Source: CADEED01 sp039930985 | GTDB taxonomy: Bacteria; Pseudomonadota; Gammaproteobacteria; Steroidobacterales; Steroidobacteraceae | Length of the DNA stretch: 30,585 bases | Reading direction: 5' to 3' | Assembly: GCA_039930985.1 (NCBI GenBank) | Contig: JBDTSV010000124.1 | Span: forward strand, 1-30,585 | Shown: piece by piece, positions 7,071 through 14,347 of the stretch | Numbering within the stretch: the first letter of the stretch is position 1 | Layout of the letters: every line of letters begins with the position of its first letter | Notes under the pieces: model-generated | What the model was told of the DNA's origin: nothing | Database searches by the model: none | What the model saw: the letters and a program-made list of their open reading frames with translations, nothing else | Program-made: the position numbers and the translations under genes

Positions 7071-8470
7071 GCGGCGAATCGGCTCAGGCGGTCGTGAATG
7101 GCGGCATCCTGCATGGCGTGCAACAACGGCGCGAGCTCGGGACCTTCCGGCGTACCGGTGAGCGCCAGTCGCAGGGGCTTCCACAGCGCCTGGCCCTTGG
7201 CTCCGGTGGCGGCCTTTACGGCAGTGACGATGGCGTCGAGCTTGCCGCCCGTGGCGGCGGCTTCCGCGGCCACGCGGAAGAACTGCGGACCCGCTTCGCG
7301 CACGCGCGCCAGCGAGATCTCATCGAGCGCCGGCGCCGCGCCAAAGACCACATCACGCCAGTGTGCAACGTCCGACGGCAGCAGCACGTTGGGGCGGATG
7401 GCAGCGATGAAAGCCCGGCGGCGATCGGCGTCGATGTCCAGCGGTGTTTCGGCCGCGAGCCACCGTTCGCTTTCCTCGAGCGGCATGTGGTGCGCAACTT
7501 CACGCTGCCAGACATTGAGCTGCGATTCCTCGAAACGCGCCGGCGCGCGCCCGAGATGTTTCACCGTGAACGCGCGCGCCATGCCGTCGGCCGTGAGCAC
7601 ACCGTTCTCGCTGCTCGAATGTCCGAGCCGGAACAGGTGATTGGCCAGTGCCACCGGTAGATAGCCTCGGTCGCGGAATTCGCGCACGCTGGTTGCGCCG
7701 TGGCGCTTGGACAGCGGCGACCCGTCGGCGCCCACCAGCAGCGACAGGTGGCCGTAGGTCGGGCAACGAAGGCCGAGCGCGTCGAGCACCAGCAGCTGCC
7801 GTGGCGTGTTTGTCAGGTGATCTTCGCCGCGCAGCACGTGCGTGATGCCCATCTCGGCGTCGTCGATGGCATTGCTGAAGAAGAAGGCCGCGCTACCGTC
7901 GGCGCGCCGCAGGATGAAATCGCCGATGTCGTCGGTGGCGAAACTCTGCGGTCCATGAACCATGTCATTGAATTCGACGCGATTGCCCGCGGGCACGCGG
8001 AATCGCGTCGTTGGCGAGATGCCTTGCGCGCTCTTGCGTACGCGCGCTTCGGGAGAAAGCTCGCGGCAGGTTCCGGCATAACGCGGCGGGCGACCCGCGG
8101 CCAGCTGCGCCTTGCGCGACAGGTCCAGTTCGAGCGTCGTGCAGTAGCACGGATAGGTGAGCCCACGCGCGTCGAGCGCGGCGGAATGGCGCGCATAGAT
8201 CGCGCCGCGCCGGGACTGGTGATATTCCTCGCCGGGGCCGGCACGCCCGGGACCCGCATCCCATTCCAGACCCATCCATTTGAGGTCTTCCATTAGCGCG
8301 GCGGTGTAGGGCTCCTTGCTGCGCTCGGTGTCCGTATCTTCGATGCGGAGCACGAAGCGTCCACCGTGGTGCCGGGTGAACAGCCAGCTGAACAAGGCGG
8401 TGCGCGCATTGCCGAGATGCAACGCGCCGGTGGGGCTGGGAGCGAAACGGGTGGTGATGGAGGACGACAT
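7067..8470 (-). CDS. gltX: Glutamate--tRNA ligase
   Basis: A 467-residue class I synthetase. The signature FAPSPTGALHLGNARTA (residues 9-25) carries the HIGH-like HLGN, and LSKRHG is the KMSKS-like loop. RIEDTD and ITHVLRGEDH are standard GluRS segments. Residues 108-110 (CYC) and Cys135 keep three of the positions used for zinc in E. coli GluRS, but the fourth ligand is not clear (TCREL). Some gammaproteobacteria carry two divergent GluRS enzymes, one with altered preference for tRNA-Gln; whether this is such a paralogue cannot be told here. It is first in a gltX-cysS operon and divergent from the cyclophilin gene. The ATG at 8470 has no Shine-Dalgarno sequence and follows a TAGAAT box by only six bases. 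Confidence 0.95.
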   Translation of the reverse strand: MSSSITTRFAPSPTGALHLGNARTALFSWLFTRHHGGRFVLRIEDTDTERSKEPYTAALMEDLKWMGLEWDAGPGRAGPGEEYHQSRRGAIYARHSAALDARGLTYPCYCTTLELDLSRKAQLAAGRPPRYAGTCRELSPEARVRKSAQGISPTTRFRVPAGNRVEFNDMVHGPQSFATDDIGDFILRRADGSAAFFFSNAIDDAEMGITHVLRGEDHLTNTPRQLLVLDALGLRCPTYGHLSLLVGADGSPLSKRHGATSVREFRDRGYLPVALANHLFRLGHSSSENGVLTADGMARAFTVKHLGRAPARFEESQLNVWQREVAHHMPLEESERWLAAETPLDIDADRRRAFIAAIRPNVLLPSDVAHWRDVVFGAAPALDEISLARVREAGPQFFRVAAEAAATGGKLDAIVTAVKAATGAKGQALWKPLRLALTGTPEGPELAPLLHAMQDAAIHDRLSRFAA

Positions 8471-8476
8471 CGGCGG

Positions 8477-8482
8477 ATTCTA
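8477..8482 (-). promoter_or_regulatory. Putative -10 box of gltX, leaderless arrangement
   Basis: TAGAAT on the minus strand ends six bases before the gltX ATG at 8470. With usual spacing, transcription would start at or within a base or two of the ATG, giving a leaderless mRNA. No convincing -35 is present at 16-18 bases (closest CTGCGG). No Shine-Dalgarno sequence precedes the ATG. Confidence 0.42.
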
Positions 8483-8487
8483 GGGAA

Positions 8488-8517
8488 ATGAACGGCGCGC
8501 CGCAGCTTCGGTAGAAT
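8488..8517 (+). promoter_or_regulatory. Putative promoter of the cyclophilin-lpxH pair, leaderless or near-leaderless
   Basis: ATGAAC (8488-8493, three matches to TTGACA) and TAGAAT (8512-8517, five matches to TATAAT) are 18 bases apart on the plus strand. The ATG follows the -10 box by eight bases, so the leader would be only one or two bases or absent. The same 55-base gap also carries the gltX -10 box on the other strand. Confidence 0.4.
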
Positions 8518-8525
8518 CGCCGGCC

Positions 8526-9224
8526 ATGAAAAACCTGCGTTTGCTGCCAGCTCTGCTGGGCCTCCTTTTGTCGTTCCAGGCTGGGGCCGCCAGCACCGAG
8601 CGTGTGCGCGTCACCACCAACCTGGGCGCTTTCGTCATCGAAATGCAGCGCGACCGCGCGCCGCTCACTGTCGAGAACTTCCTGTCGTATGTGCGCTCCG
8701 GCTACTACACGAACACGCTGTTTCATCGCGTGATTTCGAACTTCGTGATCCAGGGCGGTGGCGTCGGACCCGACTACAAGGCAAAGCCCACACAGAAGCC
8801 TATCCCGAACGAAGCCGGCAATGGACTCAAGAATCTCCGCGGCACCGTCGGCCTGGCACGCGCCAGCGGTCCGCATTCGGGCGATTGCCAGTTCTACGTG
8901 AACGTGGCCGACAACGCCGATCTCGACCCTCTGCCCACGCGCTGGGGCTACGCGGTGTTCGGCCGGGTCATCGAAGGCATGGAAGTCGTGGACCGCATCA
9001 GCGTGTCGCCCAGCGGCGCCATGGGGCCGTTCAAGCAGGATGCACCCATGCAGGCCGTGATCATCCAGAAGGTCGAAGTGATAACCGACGCGGCAATGGT
9101 GACGCCGGCGGCAACACCGCCGCCCGCCGAACCCACGACGCAGGCGCCGACGGCAGGCGAATCCACCGCGGCTCCGGCCCCCATACCGGCAAATCAAGTT
9201 CCGGAAGCACCGCCACCGAAGTGA
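8526..9224 (+). CDS. Exported cyclophilin-type peptidyl-prolyl cis-trans isomerase
   Basis: A 232-residue protein. Residues 1-22 (MKNLRLLPALLGLLLSFQAG) form a signal peptide, so the enzyme probably works in the periplasm, like E. coli PpiA rather than cytoplasmic PpiB. The cyclophilin core shows FHRVISNFVIQGG (catalytic Arg in FHR), LARASGPHSGDCQFYVNVAD and WGYAVFGRVIEGMEVVD. After the core ends near VEVI, there is a low-complexity tail of about 50 residues rich in Pro, Ala and Thr, unusual for PpiA and possibly a disordered linker. The gene is divergent from gltX, and its stop overlaps the lpxH GTG (GTGA, 9221-9224). Pairing of a cyclophilin with lpxH opposite cysS is known from E. coli, where the cyclophilin is ppiB; the exported form makes a symbol choice uncertain. 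Confidence 0.9.
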   Translation: MKNLRLLPALLGLLLSFQAGAASTERVRVTTNLGAFVIEMQRDRAPLTVENFLSYVRSGYYTNTLFHRVISNFVIQGGGVGPDYKAKPTQKPIPNEAGNGLKNLRGTVGLARASGPHSGDCQFYVNVADNADLDPLPTRWGYAVFGRVIEGMEVVDRISVSPSGAMGPFKQDAPMQAVIIQKVEVITDAAMVTPAATPPPAEPTTQAPTAGESTAAPAPIPANQVPEAPPPK

Positions 9225-9955
9225 GCGACGCGGCGCACAGCCTGTTCGCCTCCGACCTGCACCTCGACAGCGAGGCTCCCTGGGCCATCGACGCGTTCGT
9301 AGCCTTTCTCGACGGCCGCGCCCGTGAGGCCGAGGCTCTCTACCTGCTCGGTGACTTGTTCGAGGTCTGGGTGGGCGATGACGACGACAATCCGGACAAT
9401 GCCCGCGCCTGCGCCGGGCTCGCGCGCCTGACCGCCAGTGGCGTGCCGGTCTACGTCCTGCATGGCAATCGCGATTTCCTGTTGGGCGAGGCATTCGCGA
9501 AACGCACCGGCGCCAAACTACTTCCCGACCCCGTGGTCTTCGACCTGCACGGAGTGCCGACGCTGCTGAGCCACGGCGATGTATTCTGCACCGACGATCC
9601 CACCTACCAGGAGCTGCGGACCATCGTGCGCCGGCCGGACTGGCAACGCCGCTTCCTGTCGCTGCCGCTCGCCGCCCGTCGCGATCTGGCGAGCGCCGCG
9701 CGCGCCGGCAGCAAGGCGTACACCCAGCGCACCATCCCGACAATCATGGACGTCAATCCCGAGGCGGTGATCCGCGCGTTCCGCGCCACCGGCGCGCGCC
9801 GCCTGATTCATGGCCACACGCATCGCCCGGCGACCCACCCGGTGGTGTTCGACGGCATCGACGCCGAGCGCGTGGTGCTTGCGCCATGGTACGAATCGGC
9901 GAGTTGTGTCGCGGTCGACGCCGCCGGCGCGCGCGAGGTACCGCTGCCCCGCTAG
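9221..9955 (+). CDS. lpxH: UDP-2,3-diacylglucosamine diphosphatase
   Basis: A 244-residue calcineurin-like metallophosphoesterase that makes lipid X in lipid A synthesis at the inner membrane (E. coli LpxH has 240). The motifs appear in order: FASDLHLD (Asp and His metal ligands), YLLGDLFEVW, HGNRDFLLG, LSHGD and the late HGHTHRP. The GTG at 9221 is chosen because it is in frame, overlaps the cyclophilin stop as GTGA and puts the first metal motif at residue 8 or so. The frame is open further upstream, but that part is antiparallel noise inside the cyclophilin gene. It is convergent with miaE; both stop codons lie within CTAG at 9952-9955. Identification is strong. Confidence 0.95.
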   Translation: MSDAAHSLFASDLHLDSEAPWAIDAFVAFLDGRAREAEALYLLGDLFEVWVGDDDDNPDNARACAGLARLTASGVPVYVLHGNRDFLLGEAFAKRTGAKLLPDPVVFDLHGVPTLLSHGDVFCTDDPTYQELRTIVRRPDWQRRFLSLPLAARRDLASAARAGSKAYTQRTIPTIMDVNPEAVIRAFRATGARRLIHGHTHRPATHPVVFDGIDAERVVLAPWYESASCVAVDAAGAREVPLPR

Positions 9956-10590
9956 GCGGGCGGGCCGGAATGGAAGCGCAGCTCGCGATCGGCGCTGGTT
10001 GCCAGTTCCGCTTCGCGTGCCGCAATCAACTCGAGCCGCGCTTCGATCTCGGAAGCCTCGAACTCGCGCCGGGCGAAATCGAGGTACAGCTCGAAATGCC
10101 GCGCCTCGGAACGCTCGAGTTGTTCATAGAGATCGCGCACTGGTTCCGGCAGGCGTTTGGCAAGCAGGTGGAAACGCTCGCAGGAGCGGGCTTCGATCAA
10201 GGCATGCACGATCATGAGGTCGAGCTTGCGTTTGGGTTCGTGCGTGCGCACCAGCTTGCGCAGCTCGCCGGCGTAACGCCCCGGCTTCATGCGCTGGTAG
10301 GGCACCTCGAGCTTCTTCATGAGCCGCTCGACCTGCTCGAAGTGCTTGAGCTCCTCGCGCGCGAGCCGCGACAACGCGACGCTCAACGACCGGTCTTCCG
10401 GATAAGCAAAGATGAGCGCCATCGCCGTCGACGCCGCTTTCTTCTCGCAGTTGGCGTGATCCACGAGCAGCGTCGGCAGATCCCCGATCGCTGCGTCGAC
10501 CCAGGCTGTCGGCGTGCCGCTCAACAGGATCGATTTGCCAGTGGCTCGATCGAAGCGCATTGCCGCCGCGGTCTCGCGTTTGACACTCAC
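9952..10590 (-). CDS. miaE: tRNA-(ms2io6A37) hydroxylase, diiron enzyme
   Basis: A 212-residue ferritin-like protein. MiaE hydroxylates the isopentenyl group of ms2i6A at position 37 of tRNAs reading UNN codons, using a diiron centre and oxygen. The metal-binding carboxylate/His pattern is visible: DHANCEKKAAS, REELKHFEQV, LIEARSCERF and SEARHFELYLDFA. The length matches Pseudomonas-type MiaE, which is shorter than the Salmonella protein. The GTG at 10590 overlaps the upstream kinase stop as GTGA (10587-10590), which argues for coupled translation. An in-frame ATG at 10560 (MRFDRATG) is an alternative start. miaA and miaB, needed to make the substrate, are not in the window. The 3' end overlaps lpxH tail-to-tail. 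Confidence 0.9.
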   Translation of the reverse strand: MSVKRETAAAMRFDRATGKSILLSGTPTAWVDAAIGDLPTLLVDHANCEKKAASTAMALIFAYPEDRSLSVALSRLAREELKHFEQVERLMKKLEVPYQRMKPGRYAGELRKLVRTHEPKRKLDLMIVHALIEARSCERFHLLAKRLPEPVRDLYEQLERSEARHFELYLDFARREFEASEIEARLELIAAREAELATSADRELRFHSGPPA

Positions 10591-11843
10591 TGGGCGGTGC
10601 CTGCCGCCGTGATGCCGTTCAGCGCCGCGTCGATGAGCTTCGCGGCGACTTCTGCGGTTGCGGGCCGATCCGCAGGGTCCTTGGCCATGAGAGTGTCGAT
10701 GAGCGGTTGAATCAGCGCGAGGCGTTCCGACAGTCGCGGGATGGGTGCCTTGGCGTGATGCACGAGAATCGCCATGTGATTATCCGCGTCGAACGGTTTC
10801 CTGCCGGTGAGCATTTCGAACAGCATGACTCCGAGACTGTAGATGTCACTGCGCGCGTCGATCTCCTTGCCGTGACCTTGTTCGGGGCTCATGTAGTGAG
10901 GCGTGCCGAAGATCAGCCCCTTGTCGGTGACTTCCATCTTGAGCGCCACGTGCTTGGCGAGGCCGAAGTCGATGAGCGCGATACTGCCATCGTCGCGCAA
11001 CATCACGTTTCCGGGCTTGAGGTCGCGGTGGAAGATTCCCACCTCGTGAATCGCCTGCAGCGCGTACGCGAGATCGCGCGCATACGTCAGCGACTGTCGC
11101 GCGGTGAGGCCTTCGGACATGCGCTTGCGCAAATCGCCACGCGCGAAGTGCTCCATGGCGATGAACAGGTGATCGTCGGTGACCCCGAGATCGTAGATGC
11201 GCACGATGTTCGGGTGGCGGATCTCGCGCAGCATCTCGAATTCCTGCAGGAACCGCTCCATCGATTGATCAATACCGGTTTCCTTGCGGACGGCCGGCGT
11301 GACCTTGAGCACCACCACATCGCCGCTGCTGGCGCTTTCGGCGAGAAACAGCTCGGACACAGAGCCTTTGGCGATGCGCTCGATGCGCCGGTATTCCTTG
11401 AGCCGCACGCCGGCGAAATCCTGCGCCATCTTCGCGCCCGCCGACATGCGCCAACGGCTCTGAGCCTTGGCCTGTTCACCCGCGGCGCGACGGATCGCGT
11501 CGTTGAGCTTGGTGTGCTTTATCTTGATCTTGCCGATCACTTCGAAGGCGCCGGCGCTGCGCGCTTCCACGGCATCCGGCGATTCGTTGTCGGCGGAGAG
11601 GAAAATGACAGGCGCGAAACCTTCGCGACCGTGGAAATCCTTGAGCCAGTCGAGACCCGAGCCACCTTTCCACTCGTGATCGAGCAGCACCACGCTATAG
11701 CCCTGCGCGAGGAATCCCGGGGTCAACGGGCCGCGCACGCGGGGGTTGTAGCTCACCAGTTCGACGTCCGGCCAATCACAGGAAATATGATGACGCAGCA
11801 GCGTGCGGTACCGCGGGTCATCATCGATCAGCATCAGGCGCAT
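10587..11843 (-). CDS. Receiver domain-Ser/Thr protein kinase fusion
   Basis: A 418-residue soluble protein. Residues 1 to about 120 form a response-regulator receiver: acidic Asp7-Asp9, phosphoacceptor Asp55 in VVLLDHEW, Ser83 in IFLSADN, and Lys105. Residues 151 to about 412 form a Hanks-type kinase: Lys180 in VVVLKV, HRDLKPGN with the catalytic Asp274, DFG at 292-294, and GTPHYMSPEQ in the activation region. The glycine loop (IAKGSVSELFLAE) is degenerate, with one Gly, but the catalytic residues are kept, so activity is likely. No membrane segment or PASTA repeats are seen. The domain order implies that phosphorelay input controls Ser/Thr phosphorylation. Partner histidine kinase and targets are not in view. 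It is coupled to miaE by GTGA. The ATG at 11843 lacks a Shine-Dalgarno sequence and follows a promoter-like TCTAAT by seven bases. Confidence 0.9.
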   Translation of the reverse strand: MRLMLIDDDPRYRTLLRHHISCDWPDVELVSYNPRVRGPLTPGFLAQGYSVVLLDHEWKGGSGLDWLKDFHGREGFAPVIFLSADNESPDAVEARSAGAFEVIGKIKIKHTKLNDAIRRAAGEQAKAQSRWRMSAGAKMAQDFAGVRLKEYRRIERIAKGSVSELFLAESASSGDVVVLKVTPAVRKETGIDQSMERFLQEFEMLREIRHPNIVRIYDLGVTDDHLFIAMEHFARGDLRKRMSEGLTARQSLTYARDLAYALQAIHEVGIFHRDLKPGNVMLRDDGSIALIDFGLAKHVALKMEVTDKGLIFGTPHYMSPEQGHGKEIDARSDIYSLGVMLFEMLTGRKPFDADNHMAILVHHAKAPIPRLSERLALIQPLIDTLMAKDPADRPATAEVAAKLIDAALNGITAAGTAQ

Positions 11844-11850
11844 TGCGCGG

Positions 11851-11880
11851 ATTAGAACATGCGGCCCGACGAAGCGTCAC
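11851..11880 (-). promoter_or_regulatory. Putative promoter of the receiver-kinase gene, leaderless arrangement
   Basis: On the minus strand GTGACG (11875-11880, four matches to TTGACA) and TCTAAT (11851-11856, five matches to TATAAT) are separated by 18 bases. Seven bases separate the -10 box from the ATG at 11843, so the transcript would start at or next to the start codon. No Shine-Dalgarno sequence is visible. Confidence 0.48.
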
Positions 11881-11898
11881 GTTCGAGGGCTCGGGGCC

Positions 11899-11922
11899 GG
11901 ACGTCCGCGGACGTCCGCGGAC
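11899..11922. repeat. Tandem palindromic repeat, operator-like, upstream of the receiver-kinase promoter
   Basis: GGAC is followed by two perfect copies of the 10-base palindrome GTCCGCGGAC (11903-11912 and 11913-11922). The two copies together form a 20-base perfect palindrome, and the 10-base period places both on one face of the helix. It lies about 18 bases upstream of the putative -35 box of the receiver-kinase gene and about 125 bases upstream of the beta-lactamase-like gene. An activator site is plausible. The rest of the 205-base gap (11844-12048) shows nothing else I can name. Confidence 0.6.
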
Positions 11923-12048
11923 AGTCGCACGAAGATAAAGAGCCCGGCCAGCCCGACGGAAACGCACAATCCGCGGGCACACACATTGCAGGAGCCATGT
12001 GAACATGAGATTTGTTAGTTCGAATTCTCTCTCACGAGGACCATTGCA

Positions 12049-13176
12049 ATGAATTCATTGCGCGCAGTCGCGTCGGGGATTTTTCTGTTGCCGATGCTCG
12101 CCGGCGCCGCCGACGGGCGCGCGGCAATCGCCGCGGTGGAGAATGCCACCCGCACATTTCTCGCGGCGAACCCCCACACCGTGGGAATGTCGATCGGCGT
12201 CTACCACGACGGCAAGACGTACACGTTCAACTACGGACATCTCAAACCCGGCGGCAAGCAGCGACCGACCGCCGACACGATCTATCCGCTGGCATCGATC
12301 ACCAAGACTTTCACCGGCACCCTGCTCGCTCAAGCGCAGGTTGAAGGAAAACTCAGGCTCGACGACGACATCCGCAAATATCTCGATGGCGACTATCCCA
12401 ACCTGGAATTCGACGGCCATCCGATTCGGTTGTTCGACCTGGTTGACCATCGCTCCGGCCTGCCTTTCGTGATTCCCGACCTCCCCGAGACTTTGCCGGA
12501 TTTTGCGAGCGAAAAACCCTGGGCGCAGCGGATCACCGAGATTTACGCAAACTACTCACGACAGGATTTTCTCGATGACCTGCACAAGGTGAAAATCGAA
12601 TCCGAACCTGGCGGGACATTCAAGTATTCAAACTCGGGGGCGGCACTCGCCGCCTACATCCTCGAAAGGATTTACCGCGAGCCGTATGAAAGCCTCGTGA
12701 CGAAAAACATTGCGACGCCACTTGGCATGCATCGCACGACCATCACGCTGACGCCACGACAGGCCGCCCACCGCACACGCGGATTTCATGGTGACGGCCA
12801 ACTGATGCCAGACACTCCCGACGTCCTGCTGGGCGCGGGTGGGATCAAGTCGAGCGTCAACGACATGCTCAGGTACATCGCGTGGCAGATACGCGAAAGC
12901 GATCCGGCGGTGAAGTTATCGCACGTGCCGTACGTCACGGCGGGCAACTACGCGGCCGGCCTCAACTGGCAGATGCTGAGCGCGCCGGGAAAACGTGTGA
13001 TCTGGCAGACCGGCAACATCGAAGGGTTTCACACCTACTGCATCGTCGAGCCCGAACTCAAACTCGGCCTGGTCGCGCTGTTCAATCACGAGGACCAAAA
13101 GACCAATGACGCGCACGGCGTCATGGTCAATGAAATTCTCAAGGGAATCGACGCCGAGGCGGTGTTGCTGCCCTGA
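12049..13176 (+). CDS. Serine hydrolase of the beta-lactamase/penicillin-binding (class C-like) superfamily
   Basis: A 375-residue protein with a probable N-terminal export signal (to about AGAA, residues 18-21). Active-site motifs are SITK at residues 83-86 (nucleophile Ser83, Lys86), YSN at 193-195 (the Tyr of motif 2), and WQTGNIEGFH late in the chain in place of the KTG/HTG box. Members of this superfamily include class C beta-lactamases, DD-peptidases and esterases, so a resistance role should not be assumed. A good ribosome site GAGGA lies eight bases before the ATG. Codon use looks slightly different from neighbours: AGG is used for Arg at least three times (near 12355, 12669 and 12870), and there are more A/T-ending codons. 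Convergent with gckA after an eight-base gap. Confidence 0.82.
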   Translation: MNSLRAVASGIFLLPMLAGAADGRAAIAAVENATRTFLAANPHTVGMSIGVYHDGKTYTFNYGHLKPGGKQRPTADTIYPLASITKTFTGTLLAQAQVEGKLRLDDDIRKYLDGDYPNLEFDGHPIRLFDLVDHRSGLPFVIPDLPETLPDFASEKPWAQRITEIYANYSRQDFLDDLHKVKIESEPGGTFKYSNSGAALAAYILERIYREPYESLVTKNIATPLGMHRTTITLTPRQAAHRTRGFHGDGQLMPDTPDVLLGAGGIKSSVNDMLRYIAWQIRESDPAVKLSHVPYVTAGNYAAGLNWQMLSAPGKRVIWQTGNIEGFHTYCIVEPELKLGLVALFNHEDQKTNDAHGVMVNEILKGIDAEAVLLP

Positions 13177-13184
13177 AGGCCGTT

Positions 13185-14339
13185 TCAGCTCGCTCGCCGC
13201 ATCTTCAGACCGATGAGGATGTCGCCGACGTTCGTGCCCGTGGGACCTGTGTGCACGAGGTCCGCAGATGCTTCGAGCGCGGTTGCGGAGTCGAACTGCG
13301 CCCAGGCGCGAGTGACATCGCATCCACCGAGTACAGCGCGCCCTATCGTGCCTGCATCGACCATTGCACCCGCATCTTCGGTGGGTCCGTCCGTGCCATC
13401 GGTGCCGGCGGCGAGCAGCAGCCACGGGTCACCGGCACGGAGCTGCCGCGCAAACGACAATGCGAGATGGGTATTGCGTCCGCCGCGGCCGTGTTCGGCC
13501 GGCAGCGTCGTTGTCGACTCACCGCCCCACACGATCCCGTCGACCGGGCAGGCTCGCAGCGCGAGAAGCATCTCACCCGCCACGACGCCGGCATCGCCAT
13601 CAAAGCGAGTCTCACACTTCGCCAGTTCGAGTCCGTGGGCCTGGGCCGCTTCGACTACCGCGTGAACAGCCAACTCCACGTTCGCGACAATTTGCCGCTC
13701 GATCCGGTCGGCGCGGCCGTCATCGGTGCCTAACAACCCCGAGCCGATGACGTCAGGATCGTCGCCGGGAACATCGGAAATAAAGAGCGCCATCCCGCCG
13801 CGCCCCGCGAGCAGCCTGGCGACACCCCCACCCTTGAGACGCGACAACCGTCGCCGTTCTGCATTGAGCGTCGCGATATCCCATCCGGCCGTGAGGCCGC
13901 GTTGATTCAGCGCGCGCAGCTCATCGAGCGTCGCGCCATCTTGCAACCATTCCACCAGACTGGAGCTTCCCCCGGAAATCAGGAATAGCGGCGTGACGCC
14001 GGCCGGTAGTTGGAGCAAACGGCGCTGTAATTCGAGCCCCGCACTCAGGCTGCGATCGTCGGGAATGGGATGTGCGCTTTCAAAGATTGTCGCACCGGCG
14101 CGGCGCGCGAGCGCGGGATCGACGTGGCCATCCTTGGTGATCACCAGCAGGCTTTCGATGGCGGACCCAAGTTCATCGACGGCGCCCATTGCCATCGAAC
14201 TTGCGGCTTTTCCTACGGCAAATACCGCGACGGGCGCTGGCATTTTGGCATTGCGCAGGCATCGCGCGGTGCACGCACGTCCGTCGACCGCGCGCAGCGC
14301 GGCATCGAACAGTTCGAGCAGGATGCGGCGAGCACTCAT
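13185..14339 (-). CDS. gckA: Glycerate 2-kinase (DUF4147/MOFRL family)
   Basis: A 384-residue cytoplasmic enzyme. The family phosphorylates D-glycerate to 2-phosphoglycerate with ATP, feeding C2/C3 acids and sugar acids into glycolysis. Visible marks are AVFAVGKAASSMA near residues 38-50, the LISGGSSSL nucleotide/substrate loop, the LNAERRRLSRLKGGG segment, ISDVPGDDPDVIGSG, and the C-terminal MOFRL part with GGESTTTLP, GRGGRNTHLALSF and AAGTDGTDGPTEDAGA. The length is shorter than the typical 420 residues but all blocks are present. The start at 14339 is 31 bases after the purF stop, so it may ride on the purF transcript, although a GC palindrome sits between them. The alternative name ttuD is used for the tartrate-linked paralogue; the sequence cannot separate these. 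Confidence 0.88.
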   Translation of the reverse strand: MSARRILLELFDAALRAVDGRACTARCLRNAKMPAPVAVFAVGKAASSMAMGAVDELGSAIESLLVITKDGHVDPALARRAGATIFESAHPIPDDRSLSAGLELQRRLLQLPAGVTPLFLISGGSSSLVEWLQDGATLDELRALNQRGLTAGWDIATLNAERRRLSRLKGGGVARLLAGRGGMALFISDVPGDDPDVIGSGLLGTDDGRADRIERQIVANVELAVHAVVEAAQAHGLELAKCETRFDGDAGVVAGEMLLALRACPVDGIVWGGESTTTLPAEHGRGGRNTHLALSFARQLRAGDPWLLLAAGTDGTDGPTEDAGAMVDAGTIGRAVLGGCDVTRAWAQFDSATALEASADLVHTGPTGTNVGDILIGLKMRRAS

Positions 14340-14347
14340 GCGGATCG

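Noticed and set aside
7071..7184. Upstream extension of cysS
   Set aside because: It lies in gltX and lacks CysS similarity; the ATGA junction marks the start.
8885..9220. N-terminal extension of the lpxH frame
   Set aside because: It overlaps the cyclophilin gene in another frame and has no LpxH similarity; the GTG at 9221 gives the right length.
7965..9743. 592-codon minus-strand frame over gltX, the cyclophilin gene and lpxH
   Set aside because: Arg-rich composition, no family pattern, and it lies opposite or out of frame to three clear genes; a high-GC shadow.
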